The notes under the pieces are model-generated. The model was given only the letters and a program-made list of their open reading frames with translations, was not told the DNA's origin and made no database searches. DNA of 64,000 bases from Hyaloperonospora brassicae (taxonomy: Eukaryota > Oomycota > Peronosporomycetes > Peronosporales > Peronosporaceae): the NCBI GenBank assembly GCA_947650285.1, contig CANTFL010001451.1:248001-312000 (forward strand), written 5' to 3'. The first letter of the stretch is position 1, and each line of letters starts with the position of its first letter. This document shows, one piece after another, positions 32,851 through 45,999 of the stretch. A program made the position numbers and the translations under genes.

Positions 32851-34690
32851 GTCGTCCGGGCAATAGGGGAGCGGTGGACAACTGGGGCCTCAAGTCGAGG
32901 CCGCGCACGAGTATGGCAAACTGATCGGCTGCTGCTACTGCTGCTGTTGCTGTGCTTCGAAAGGCAGTGTCGGTCGACGGCACAGTCAGTCTGCACAGAG
33001 TCTGTGACCTGAGCGAGGGGATGTCGGAGCCCATCGTCGAGAGCTGTGCGGCGGTTTTTCGCATACCTCTCCATGCTGATGTCTCAAGTCCGCGGGGGTG
33101 AAAGGGCCAACTTGTGCTCAACGTGGGTATGTGTGTGTATGTGTGTGTATGTGTATGTATATATCCAGTCAGAGGCAAAGGCAGACACGAGTTTACGGGG
33201 AGAGATAAAAGAGCTGCTCGCTGTGCCTTTGACAATGGAGAGGGGGGGGGGAGACGGGCCAACTTCAGGGGCGGAGGTCGCGATTGGCGACGCCACGCGC
33301 GACTGCGGTTTCGTTTCATCGTTTAAACAGTCCGTCTCGCGGGTTTTAAGTGGTGAAACGAGACGGGAAGAGGCACGTGTAAGCCGTTTTGGCAGTATCG
33401 GCGAAAGAAAAGGCACTGTCGAAACGGACGTTGTGACGAGCGAGCGATTGCGATTACGTGGTCTGTCGTCGATGGACATGACGTTGAGTGAGAGAGCAGT
33501 GGAGTCGATGGGTCGTGATTGACATGGAGGCAGTCACGAGCCACGCGGGCTCTATACATCTAGAGACGGACTGCGCAAACAGGCTCTCTTGTTCGATCCG
33601 ATTGAGCGTGGCAGAAACACCTCTCTAGAGTAATAACGCCGAAAAACGAGCTCGAACGGATCATATATTCTAGCAAAAGGGTGGGGAGGGGTGTCGATCT
33701 CGCCAGAGCAGAAAGCCGCTCCTCATCCTTCTCTTTGATCCCCGTCCGCGATTTGCTATGCTCCACCCACCCCTACTTAAGTATGCAGCTTTGTTTATAG
33801 GCACGAACAGGTGGCGTGACAGAGAAGATGCGTACAGAGCGGTCTTCTTCGTATCTGAGCGAGTGGACTGTATACACATGACAAGCAGCGTTGTAATCTG
33901 ATCGGCGAAGACACCATAACCACAGTGCGTATACAAGTTACAGGCACGGCGGCGTCATTAAAAGATACCATGCGCCACAACACACCTGGCAATTGCTTTG
34001 TAAACACTAACTGTCATATCTCGAAAGCCGTAAACAGCTCCTTCATGTTACCTGCATCGATCGCGTGTACGCGTTGATCGTGGTATGACCCACCGCAAGA
34101 TGATCTTCTTGCTCTTGTCTAGCTACAAAAGGCAAAAGACTGCTGTCCCGAGCTAATGATGGAGACCCTCATTGTGATGGTGCAGTCACTTTTCTCATCC
34201 AAACGTCCAGTGCATAGGCTTCGTCGGCCTAGACCACTGTGCATTGGAAGTCAAGCCTTTCCGTATCAGCCTATTGGTGCCATTGGAACACTAAATGCAA
34301 ACACAATCGGCCTAATCAATAATTATATCGAAGTCTGGAACTAGTATTAAATAGGATAGCTCGTAGTTGGTATAAATCAATTGCATCTTGGAATGGCGTG
34401 AGCACGAGTATCACTGTGGGTTTTGCTTGGCAAATGACTTATAATGGAAAGGATAATCACAAAAATATATAAATGTACCATTAAAAAGCGATTTGACTTG
34501 GCCTTGTCAGTTCTTAACTAGTATTATTAATATGTAAAAACACGGACTGGAATGGCCGGCCACCACAGGCGACTACGATGCAATGAAAGATATGTACACA
34601 TCCCGAAGCATTGATAATGGACGGATCAGCGAAAATATCCAAAACGATCGCGCAGGATCGGGCAGGTACGAGAATGAGCAGATCTCCGTG
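32851..34690. other. Upstream region of the kinase and edge of the repeat-rich tract
   Basis: It contains a GT/ATGT microsatellite at about 33126-33163 and a nine-G run near 33241-33250. Sequence turns AT-rich after about 33.8 kb. No gene is recognised. Confidence 0.45.
33126..33163 (+). repeat. GTGT/ATGT microsatellite
   Basis: A simple run of TATGTGTG-type units, about 300 bp upstream of the receptor kinase start. Confidence 0.85.
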
Positions 34691-35252
34691 CCAGTACCAC
34701 AAATGTACAAAAGTCCCAAAGCCAGCACTATACTCAACTCAAGTACTAAAAACATAAATAAATAGTGCTAAACATATTATACTTACTGCAACATGGGACA
34801 AGAAACGACTTGATTGCCAACGATTATTTCCATTCAATATACAACTGTCGCGCATGGTGCGAACGCTGCATTTTCTACCAACTTTCGTTCACCTATCAAT
34901 TGTGCCCACGCGCCGATGTGCCCACTCACAGTGCGCACATTGCGTGCGAGTCCGGTCCTTGTCACACGAACTAGTGATCGTGGGGACTCCGTTGGGGAAC
35001 AGTACCGTTCTTGAGCAGTGGCAGCGATAGGTCAGTACTGATTGTTAGTTACGATTGTGCTGTTTAACGATTGCGTGCTATGTCCGTATGTATGTATTGC
35101 AGTGCGAGGAGTACGAATGACAGGCAGATAACAAGCTGATGACTGATTCAAGTGGTGCGCACCCGTAATAGCTCGTGATCAGTGGAAGTAACTGGTCAGT
35201 CATACTGTTGATGACTATTTTGCTGCTTAACGATTGCGTACATGTGTGATTC
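34691..35252 (+). repeat. Left terminal inverted repeat of the MULE
   Basis: It is complementary to 37786-38341 with small indels; for example, a few bases present in the right arm near its end are missing here. It contains part of an internal repeat unit (AACAAGCTGATGAC motif). Confidence 0.85.
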
Positions 35253-36369
35253 GCGGTGATTTAGCTGCAGGATTTTTTTCATATATATCCAATGATACAT
35301 TCAATTAGAAGATAGATATTTTATTAACTAGTGGAGACTTGCTTTGTTTTTCCTTTTTAGTTTGATTTAGAATTTTGCAGCGTAATACTCATAGCTTGGC
35401 AACACTGAAAATGCACAGCAGCAACTAAAAATGTAGAGTATGCATTTGATTCATATTCAAAGACGTTGTCGAAACTGGATGTAATTGTGTATTCGATCGA
35501 TGAGATGTTTTAAAGATCGACACAATCCACCTTCAGCTTAGTATAATTGAAATGGATCCTCTTTCATGGCACCTGTATGGAGTGTTGTTAAACACCACGG
35601 TACTTGTCGTGACTTGTGGAACTGGAATTAAAGAACCCAACATGTTGTCCAAGTCAATTGGATGTGCAAGAAATAGATATTTTCTCTCGTCGGTCGAATT
35701 CGCATGGCGGCGACATGTTTTACTGTTGTGCCCCGCTTACGCGCGCAACCGGCACTTGTACTTAGGTCCAGGTTTTGTATTTCCTGAGCTACGAATACGT
35801 CTTTTTTGTCGTCATCCAGCCTGCTTAAAGTACGGGGGTGGGTATATAAACTCTGCAGGTGTTTTGTGCTGACAACGACTTTAATTGTCTTCCCTACAAA
35901 GCCTTGTTTGAAGTTTTTAACAAGGTAATACGGATGAAATATGAAGTCACGTCGATAGTGGACTCAATAGTATCCAACACGGCGACGATGTGGCGGCAAG
36001 GAATTCCCGTTTGAATAAAGGCTGGACATGAACACTTTTCAGCTTCAGTCTCGATACGCCGATATTTTGCATAGCCTTGCTTTGAGGCGAAACATACACA
36101 GGAGAATATCGTGGCACTTCATAAATTGCCCGCAGCCTTTTGTTCTGTCTTCCAAAGCGCTCGCGCATGAGGGGTCACTGTAAGGTGTTGTGCTGTTGAT
36201 TTGATCTCAACGCATACTAAATTTGTCTATAGTTGCCTTCGTCAAAATTTCCATTGCCTCCAGAGGTGTTGCATCACGAATACTATTGACGAGAATCGTT
36301 TTGTTGTCATTCTCAACAAAACTGGTAGTTCAACATCCGAAAAGTGGACATGGTATCATTGGTGGCATG

Positions 36370-37440
36370 CTATTATCGTAAGCGAGGTTCCTTGTTGACT
36401 GTGTGTATTGTCACTGATAATTCCACTCGAAATCGTGCTTGCCCCATGATGACCAGCATCCATCTGCATATTGGCAAATACTGTCTAGTATATAGGATCG
36501 ATTTTTTTGAGATACGTGGCCGCAACGTCTCCGTAATTGACTGAATAGACGTAAGGGCCTCATGGTAGTCAACCTCTGTCTCTGTGGACTGAAGTTTACA
36601 CACAGTATTCTCAAATTCGCATCCTGAGCAGCCAAAGTTGCTCTTGACATTACTTACTATGTGTATCATGCAGAAACGAATTTGAACGCTGATACCCGTC
36701 CTTATCCACGCTAGTTCCACGGTTCTTCGATTTTCACGATCACACATGACAGCGACATTTATGAAATTGATTCCAGCGTTGATACACTGAATGAAAACCA
36801 CGCAATATTATCGTTGGTTTCGACGTGAACAAATGCTAATGCAAGATTGACGTTTTTCTCTTTTCATATCGTCCAATTAGTAAAAGTATCACGCCATTAT
36901 ACTTTTCGTGACGAGAATGCGTGCCATCAAAGCAACCACCGAGACATTGAAAGGATGGCTGTCGACGGCAACTCAGAATGCCACCAAAATTGAAAAAATC
37001 GATTGTGTTGATCCACGTCAAGTGCCACAGTGCTGTCTAAATTGACGCAATTAAACTTCACCAAGTGTAGGGCAAGGATCTGGAAAGATGATTTCATTCT
37101 CCTTCCATGTCATCAACAACCGCATCATAGGCCCTATAAATCTTGTTTCGATACTGCTGTAGATAAGTGCCGTCACGATCCCGTACAATCGCCAAAATTG
37201 ACTAACGCTTGATGCCCTTGTCTCCTCTAACCGCGGCACCGAAAGTTGGCAGCAGTTGATATTGCCGTGCTGATGGTTTGGCAATAGCCATGCACACATC
37301 GGAGTGGCTATCAATAAACGTACAAACGTAAAAACCGGGAGTTCCACCCTTCCATTCTCTCTTCGTCATACGTACCTCCCACGGGTATCTATCTTGTGGA
37401 CATACATATGTCTTGCTTCTGCCACTACTCTTCCTCACCT
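36370..37440 (-). pseudogene. Degenerate MULE transposase
   Basis: Three minus-strand pieces in different frames line up in MULE order. About 37438-37202 holds a possible N-terminal DNA-binding region. About 37021-36836 has CLGGCFDGTHSRHEKYNGV, fitting the first catalytic Asp (DGTH). About 36801-36373 has VMCDRENRR, then CMIHIVSNVKSNFG, fitting the second Asp and the C-x2-H zinc motif with the following Asn. Stops and frameshifts interrupt the frame, so it is not functional as read. Confidence 0.72.
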
Positions 37441-37785
37441 TGCACCGTCAACTTTACTTATAATAGTAATTTTTATATACTCAGTTGCAGCGCCGGATCG
37501 AAAGGTTAGTCGATTCGTCAGGTCAGTAGAACCGTGAATAGCGCCCGATTCGATCGCCGCAGTTTCTCGGGGCATCTTGATGTTACGTTTACGCTGAAGG
37601 GCTCATACAAAACATTAGAAAATAAAACAATTAGATGAAGTGAAACAACCAAATTTAAAGTTTGATAGGCTATTTCGACTAGTGCTGGCTTTCAAACAGT
37701 TTACGATCATTCAGTACAGTCATCAGCTTGTTATTCGTCTGTCATTCATACTTCTTGTACTGAAATGTATATAAACGGACATAGC

Positions 37786-38341
37786 ACGCAATTGCTAAAC
37801 AGCATAATCGTCATCAACAGTATGACTGACCAGTTACTTCCACTGATCACGAGCTATTACGGGTGCGCACCACTTGAATCGGTCATCAGCTTGTTATCTG
37901 CCTGTCATTCGTACTCCTCGCACTGCAATACATACATACGGACATAGCACGCAATCGTTAAACAGCACAATCGTAACTAACAATCAGTACTGACCTATCG
38001 CTGCCACTGCTTAAGAACGGTACTGTTCCCCAACGGAGTCCCCACGATCACTAGTTCGTGTGACAAGGACCGGACTCGCACGCAATGTGCGCACTGTGAG
38101 TGGGCACATCGGCGCGTGGGCACAATTGATAGGTGAACGAAAGTTGGTAGAAAATGCAGCGTTCGCACCATGCGCGACAGTTGTATATTGAATGGAAATA
38201 ATCGTTGGCAATCAAGTCGTTTCTTGTCCCATGTTGCAGTAAGTATAATATGTTTAGCACTGTTTATTTATGTTTTTAGTACTTGAGTTGAGTATAGTGA
38301 TGGTTTTGGGACCTTTGTACTTTTGTACATTTGTAGTACTG
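37786..38341 (-). repeat. Right terminal inverted repeat of the MULE
   Basis: It mirrors 34691-35252. On its inner side a unit beginning GTCATCAGCTTGTTAT occurs at 37719 and again at 37882, a 163-bp direct repeat within and next to the arm. Confidence 0.85.
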
Positions 38342-38699
38342 GTAAGAAGATTTTCTCGACGAGAATAGCAACATTACGGGTAGCCAGTAAACGTTACAAG
38401 CGGCGCAAGACGACGCCTCCACCGCCTTCGGAATGCACAAAGTTTACGTTATGGCCAAAAGAACCGGTATGGATAGACATCATGCGACGAATGAAGTGGA
38501 GATACACGGCAAATGTCGTGTAAAGATTGAGCACATCCTGGAAAAGCGACTGGGTACGCTCATTCTACCCTGAATAGTCTCATTTTCGATCCTCAACTGC
38601 CCAGGTACCTGCGATGAGTCACTATCAGCATTCCCGACTCAGAGGTGTATATTTTGAAAATTTCTCCCCTTCGTCTACCTCCTGCGACCTATGTTGATA

Positions 38700-41600
38700 T
38701 CATAAGCCCATTCTGTGGCTCATCCTTGGAGTCGTAACTATGCGAATGAAGCTGTCGACTTCACGGCTCGAAACCTCAGGCTCCTGATCGGAATAGCCGT
38801 AGACCATCCACTGCAAGTACTGATCGGTGGTTAGGTAAGCGAACGGGATCGTCAAACCCCAAAAATGATTGCATTGCGCTAAGTTTAGAGCTGGTGGAGG
38901 ATGGCGCAATAGACGTACCACATTATTCGCATATCATCAGTGTCCATGTTTTGGGAAGCGTTGATTGGGGTGAAAACGGGTGTACGACTCGCGCCCACTT
39001 CACTGTAGATCGATGAGGGGATACTAGTCTCGGAATGACAAGCGACCAAATCTGGGTAGCTGGGGCACACTCAAAGAACAGGTGTAATTCCTTCTCAACG
39101 CAGCAGCGCAGCCTGAGTAATGACACTGCATCATTCCCGGATGAGTAATCTGGAGACAATGGAGGCGAAAAAAATTGGCATGTTGCAGCCGGAATGATTG
39201 ACGGAACTGAAGCTTATTATTTACCAAAATTAGGAGCTCTTAGGTACCGCGATCATATTGATGACCATCAACGCAAATATCGCATCGAATACGGCAGGAA
39301 GACTAAATGTTGAGTGAGGTACACACCGCGGCAAAAAGATACCTCTAGCGACTGCACGCAGAGCAGTATACCGTATGTATGTGCATAAATAGAGTCTAAA
39401 ACCGCGAAAGAGACCGACGGAGATCCGGGGATAACGGTACTTCTAGAATTGCAAAGCAAACCGATCACCAGTCAATGCAGTCAATTTAGGATAAAGCTGA
39501 GGAACTTTATAGTATAAGGCACGCAACCATCTCTGCTGTCGTAACACGGTAAGGGCTGTATCTGTAGTCTGGCGAAAGCGGTTTGCATAACTAAGCCAGA
39601 AACAGACAATCAACTATAGAAGGGATGAGGTCGGCGAGGAAGCGAATACCATGTGATTTGACCAGCAAGAGTCTATTTTGTAGAGAAGGACCAGCAACGT
39701 TAGTGAAATAATAGAGACGATCTAGTGACGCAGTGGTCATGTGTAGAATTTGATCATCGGGACTCCAAACGGAATGCGATAGGGTTGAAGATCTGACTTT
39801 GATAAGCAGTGACAACCTCACCGGCATGTAATTTTCGAACCAAATTGTTGAATATAAACGCCATTAGAAGAAACCTTCGTTCATCACAAGCGGTCGGTGA
39901 AGATGACAGGACATGGTAGATAGTTGTCAGGTGCAATGAACACAAAGAAGTATAAAGGCCCCAATGAAGCAATGAGCAGAGCTTAGCCAGACAAGGCTGC
40001 TCGAATTATGCATCGAAGTCACGTGATGTTGAGTGAGAGATACTAGCTATCGTCGATAAAAAATAACCCAATTGACATATTCGCAGTCTTCCTTGGCTAG
40101 GTGAGAGGTAGATGATCTCGCTTGTAATCATACGGACTGGTGTCTCTTCCGGATTATTACGTCGATAGAAAACACAAATTTTCAGTAAGCTAGGAGATAG
40201 GTAGATAATGTCGCGTGCAACGATACGGACTGGTGTCTCTTCCGGCTTATTTCGTCAATAGAAGACACAAATTTTCAGTTAGCTAGGTGAGAGGTCGAAA
40301 ATATCGCGTGCAATGATACGGACTGGTGTCTCTTCCGGCTTATTTCGTCGATAAAGGACGAAATTTCTACAGTAAGCTAGAGACGATTAGTCATCTCGCG
40401 TTTATCTAGAAAAGGTGAATAGCCATCTCGGGATATCGAGATGAGGTGTAAATACCAAAGAATCGTGGACAAGACGGCATTGATAAAATTAAGACTTCCA
40501 TTTTGTATTTGCGCGCGATTCCGCCGAAATTCCAACCGACCAACTAGTCATTTGTCCATTTGTGCAATTTGCTGAGCTGAAGAATAATATTTCCAATTTA
40601 AACACCCAAAAGTTTACATATATATGTGGTAAGAAGAATTTTATACGGAAAAGAATAGATGGTACGCGCGTGCGATTAAGTGCTAAATTAAGCACTTGGA
40701 GAAATCGAGCAGCAGCGCACCTGCACCAGAACATTAAAGCTGCACTAGATATAGCTTTTGTTCATCAGCGACAAGAGAATGAACCAAACGCTTGAAATCT
40801 TCGGCAATGAACAACCCGATCGGACACAAACTCGGCGATATGGGAATTTATAGATCAGACCATGCCCGCACAAATTGCCGAGCGATCAATGCAAAGCAGA
40901 AACAAAAAAACAGACACCACGTTGCCATGTTTCACTCAAAGAGTCCCCGTCAAAAGATCTAGAAGCTTGTCATTGACGCTAAACCCGAGGAAATAAGACG
41001 AGTTACAAATACCTTGTATTCGGACGCGCTCCAGACGCGTTTCGGCCCCGTATGGGGGCCTCCTTAGTGGATTATCGATCACAAAGTGAGCTTTCTCAGT
41101 GCTGCGGCCTCTGCCTCAGCCTCACGTTTACCGCTGCCAAAAACTTCTCGAATTAACTCAACTATAGACTAAATCAGCACTACCTAGCAGACTTTATCAG
41201 CGTACGCTCCGTACCCGGTTACATCCGATACATTAACTAAAACAAATCGACTTTCGATTCGAAACGAGACTGAGTGTCACATAATATATCTATAACCTAC
41301 GAGCAGAAAGGAGGGCCAAATTTAGAAACTGACTGGTCTCGAAACATGTACGCCCAGTCTACCGTGTCGTTAGTCTTCGTCAATCGAGAAACAAGGCATC
41401 ACCACCTTCATCAGAATCCGTCAGCAAGTGCTGCAGATCGCTACCGAAGCTAATATGGCGGTTTGGAGATTGTCCCGTCACGTACTCCTTCAATATGACA
41501 ATAAATGAATACAGAAAGAGTTCACTCATCCGATGTTTTAGCTTACAAGACACAAGATGACACCAACTTGCATCACTATTTTGGCCTGTAGGTGTCAGGA

Positions 41601-43250
41601 TGATACCGAGAACCTTTCCTGATAGGAGCGCGACACCGATACTTTACATTGCTATTGAAGGAGGATCTCTCGCTAAAAATGGTAGCGAAGTACAAAACCG
41701 AGGATGTTTCAGAGAGCATAGGGGGTAAGTTTGTAAAGTGCTGCTGAGAACCTCTCAGGACCTAGCGTAGACTATCGGCGAAGGTACCGGATAGTATCAG
41801 CGAGCTCCTCTGCGGTTATGGCTTTCACGAGTTAACTCGAATGAGAAGAAGACAAATGCCTCTGCACGGTGTCCAAAAGACGGTCTTAATCTACGAGGTA
41901 AATATATGGGTATCTCGGTGAGCAACCAAGGTCACAAATGATCGCACCTCCGTGTTGGCGATATATATGCGATATTTAGCCGGAGCCGAAGCCTCGCTAC
42001 AATTTGCGAGAAGATCTGTCGCAAGCAGAAAGCGACAAAGGTCCGAGAGCTGAAGCCAAAAATACTGCCGCGTCGATCATTTCATTGAGTGGTATGTATC
42101 GATTTCAGCATTCTTATTTATTTCACTGTACTAGAGTTGTTGAGTGTGCTGGACGGCGTCGCGCGCTCGAATTGTTGCAGGTACTCTAGGCTGTGCGTAA
42201 TAACAAAAATGTTCTCAGCAGACTGAACTATTTCACAGGTCTTGCGAATTTCACGATTGCGGTCACGATAAATTATTGATTCTACAGATACCGTGGCTTT
42301 GCAGATATTGCGCTACCACCCGTCTCAGTCTGAGCCTAAAATCGTTGCCTTAAACATGGTGACACTCACGTTGAACGTTAAAAGCCTCTTGATCGATGGT
42401 TTTCACGACATTGGGGTATCACACATCTTAACGGGATATCTATAGTAGCCGGTCCACTATCGAGATGTGCTGTGTGTCGGTGTACCCGATGTAGGAGATA
42501 TCACCACTATGAGTATGTATAAGATGCAGCCAAAAGATGATAATTCGAAAGCGTCTTATCCTATGATATATTCTAGGAGCTTTTTATAGGCGGTATTGGG
42601 TCACTTATAACTTGTAATCTGGGCAATGGCGGCGCTAAGCGTCACCGACACCAAGTAGAGGCAACCATCGATTGAAGTGAAGTTTGAAACCACTGTTGCG
42701 CGATTTGCGTGACTGGATTTTGATTAGGACGACGTGAGGCAGAGAATATACCGAGAGCCAAGTAAAGAGTAGCCCTAGTGTATCTTTGACTAGTGAGGTA
42801 CGAGTAAAATGCTGTGTTCTAATGAACATCACAGGGCGCATCAATGTTATGATTTAAATATGTTGTGTCACCCACTCGCGTAGATTCTTCGATATATCTG
42901 ACTGGGATGGTCTTGATAATCATAATTTGAGCCGGAAACGAGCTTGAGTACCAAAGCAATAACAAAGCCAAGACACCATCACGAGGGTGCGTTCTAGAGA
43001 AAGCCGGGGGCTGATGAAAGTCAAAATGAAGGTAGAGTTATTGGGTATACAAAGAAATGTAGTAAACAACGTTAAACCGGTACGAAACTTTGGGATACTT
43101 TGTCTCCTGAAAGCACACGAGTTCGTATGCGACGACAATATAGTTTATAGTATAATGACCGTTGCGTTAAACTCCATTTAAGTTCGCCGAGATCAACCGA
43201 ATGTCAGACCTATCTAAGGTGCCCTTATTAATCCATTTTAACAGGGATAA
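38700..43250 (-). mobile_element. Remnants of a LINE (non-LTR retrotransposon)
   Basis: At about 43200-42330 the minus strand, read across frames, resembles the LINE endonuclease: FQETKYP early, then FNRWLPLLGVGDA, the place of the usual WL-x2-LGV-DAWR block. At about 39230-38880 it resembles the C-terminal zf-RVT motif: LRCCVEKELHLFFECAPATQIW. The reverse transcriptase between them could not be followed. The two pieces may be one heavily decayed element or two. Neither end is defined. Confidence 0.55.
40096..40385 (+). repeat. 93-bp tandem repeat, three units plus a partial fourth
   Basis: Units start with GCTAG at 40096, 40189, 40282 and 40376 (spacing 93, 93, 94). Each full unit contains ATACGGACTGGTGTCTCTTC near its middle. 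The units are about 85-90 percent similar by eye. Confidence 0.88.
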
Positions 43251-45440
43251 GTGCAGAGCTACATATTTTGACTCCATTGTGATAGGGTAAAGAGCATATT
43301 TACATACTATTTATCACATCAACCGTCGTGTTAGAATCATGTAAGTGTACAAGGAAATAAAGGAAACGAGTTGGTGTAGCAATGGGTTACATCGGTCGAT
43401 ATAAGCTTATTATAGTTGGTCTCGAGAAGCTGTTGTAGAATTTTTACCAAAAGATGTGCAATGGGTCGATGACCACCCAATGGACCGGGTAGCCACAACT
43501 AATTTACAGACAGTTATCACGCTGCATGATGTCCGGCGTAGACGCAATGAGAGGATCATTTTCTAATACACCGATTGATCGACAGATATTAACCAGGTCA
43601 TGGTGGTCATGCCCTTATACTTGACATGGATCTCGCGTCGTCCGAAGATGTGCATCACGGTAAGCAGTAAGATAAAAAATGGCGCACGCAGACTGAAATG
43701 CCTTGCAATGTCCGTATCAATAGCCTGAACGAGGAGTTGAGCAAGGATATCGATAACCTCGTCGATCTGCGCACAACCATTCCCAGTTCGCATAAGGTCG
43801 ACGAATTTTTTTTGGCTAGCGCCAAGATTGTCATGTATCGTCGCAAGGAGTGAATTCGGATCTTAAGATATGCAAAAAGGTGGCGTGCAGTCGCGCTTTT
43901 CCTTTCGATCAGAATGTAGTTAATTTGTATCCCGCAGACGGCTGCAATGGAATAGTATGTGAGAGTACCTTGAAGACGTCACTCACAGTCTCGGTTGAAT
44001 CTGCACGGGTGACCAGGTCGTCCACTTTTACCATTTTTGCTCACCTGGAAGCTGCAAGATAGGCCCCTTGAGGGTTTACACACGTGTATACACAATTTAG
44101 AGTCCATAGTTGATCAGCAGATTAACAGTCGTCAATCTCTGACTCGTACACATCTATCTGCACATCGAGTTCGGAGAGCGCGTCGTGAAATTTAATGAGC
44201 ACCAAAAGCGTTTAAGGCCTTTGAAGGCCAAGTGTGTGGACACTTAAGATTAAGAACAAACAGAAATTCGTTTCACACAATATGAACGAGCGGCGTTTGC
44301 GTAGGGAATACAGTGACAGGGCCACAATGGTGATCGACAGTGCTGACGCCTAACCAAAACAGGTCTTGGCGAAACATTTTTGAGTCATGTGACTCACCAC
44401 AAGAGTCGACAATGGTCGCGACAATTTTTCGATGAGCTACGCCACCTATTTTTGCACAAACGGATGGCGTACCAATCGATTGAATATTGGTCGTGATACT
44501 TTTGTACAAATGTGGCATTAGGTCAATTGCATGCCGAGAACGGTAATGTTGCGAAGCTTGATGCAAGATGTGCGGAGTGTTGCGGCGAAGCACATGGTAC
44601 ATTGATCGGCGATGCAAAATTGTCAGCCGCTTCGACGTCAAGCTCCAGGCAAGCTGGCCGCGAATTCAAGCGAAATGAAGTTCGTACTTGGCATGAACAC
44701 ATAGCTGTGTTGCTAGTATCCCCATCCGGATAAAATATAGAGGCGAGGCGCCGCTCGCATTGAGAAAATCAAAATTTTCTTCGATGCAAACGATACAGGA
44801 AGGGCAAATTTGTCGACAAAGTGACATGTGTTAGATACTAGTATCCATATTGTTCAGCTTGTTATCAAGAATTATTACCTGTTCTCCAGTCGATATCCAT
44901 TAATGTCCATCAATTTGGAGCCAATTGGGATTGTACCATTCGACAAGCGCATAAGATTGTAGATCTATCCACTGAGAAGCGGCCCACCGACCTACATAAT
45001 CCATCATCGTCAAAAAAGGAAGCAACTACTTTGGCGGTGCTGATTTTTGAGAAGTGTGATCTTGTCTACCGCTCGAATGTGCGGTAAGCGAAATGTTTTC
45101 AGGGATGGTTGCGATTCTTTTTTTACATACAAGACCTTCGTACCGCTAAATTAATTCTTATAGCTAACAAGAAGTACAATTTTTCGCCGATATGATCGCA
45201 AATTAGTGTGGTATCGCAGTAGGTATATATTATTACGATCTCAACACTCCAACACAACAGCATCGCCATGTGAAGTCGGCGAGTTGGGCTGACACGTCGT
45301 ACTAAAATGATATTCTATTGCACCTCGACCATTCGGGCTTAGTTATGGCTATCAAAAGACGTATATCTCGCACAATGCCTTACTCCAAAAGCCGGTATAG
45401 ACTAGCAACTTCTAAATATCACAGTCTTTCTGACCTCACT
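43251..45440. other. AT-rich repeat tract, nothing assigned
   Basis: Short frames are present (for example 44273-44641 minus, 44512-44733 plus), but none carries a domain I can name. Probably decayed transposon sequence, judged only from composition and neighbours. Confidence 0.35.
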
Positions 45441-45729
45441 TCAAGGGGCGGACGTCGACGGTGTACGCCTTTTTCGAATCACTGTACGCGGTATAAGACT
45501 GACCGGAAGAGTCACGGTGATCTCTGCTGAAACCAACCAACTCGTGACAGCTTTTTTAACTAAGATAGAGCGGCTCTTCGAAAAATCCTCCTGTTTTGCT
45601 GTAAGCAAAACCTTCTTTACCCCAAAAATAAAAAAATCCCTTGACGTTGTCATTTGATATTTGTATCGGCATTGCCTCTTAGGTGTTGGCTTGCCATGGT
45701 GCAAGCTGAAGAGAGGAATTCGGTGGCGC
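45441..45729 (-). pseudogene. Possible 5' internal fragment of a second Copia copy
   Basis: Reading outward from the left LTR on the minus strand, GCGCCACCGA followed by a leader and an ATG resembles the LTR/gag junction of the element at 45730-51020. For about 45 bp the two places match well (both have CACCATG followed by CAAG and CAACA), then similarity fades. This suggests a truncated copy next to the shared LTR. Confidence 0.45.
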
Positions 45730-45947
45730 TGTGATAAAAGGATTATGTCATTGTTTGTAGTGTTATCTTTCTTGCTAGCATGATGGACTAGCTGTTATTA
45801 TTCTCCGTCACTCCTGTCCACTGAATCAGCCATACACGCACCTGTCCAATCAATTAATTAACTGATCCTCATACATCTCTCTGAGTCGTCAGCCGTTACT
45901 TCAACCGTAAGTTTAACCATTTCGGGCAGCAGTGCCTTTTTCCAACA
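45730..45947 (-). repeat. Left (3') LTR of the Copia element
   Basis: 218 bp, beginning TGTGATAAAAGGATTATG and ending in ACA on the plus strand. It is similar throughout to the right LTR, with about a tenth or more of positions differing by eye. Confidence 0.85.
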
Positions 45948-45999
45948 CTTCTCCTCGGCTTCGACTTACTTTCCTAACTGAGCTGCACCAAAGTTCGCA

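Larger units (their letters stand above)
34691..38341. mobile_element. MULE-type DNA transposon with long terminal inverted repeats, degenerate
   Basis: Two arms of about 560 bp face each other (34691-35252 and 37786-38341) and are clearly complementary over their length, starting CCAGTACYACAAATGTAC at each end. The interior carries a broken Mutator-like transposase on the minus strand. Long TIRs plus this transposase fit the MULE superfamily. The flanks show no matching 8-11 bp target duplication (left ATCTCCGTG, right TAAGAAGAT), so the insertion is old or rearranged. Confidence 0.8.
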
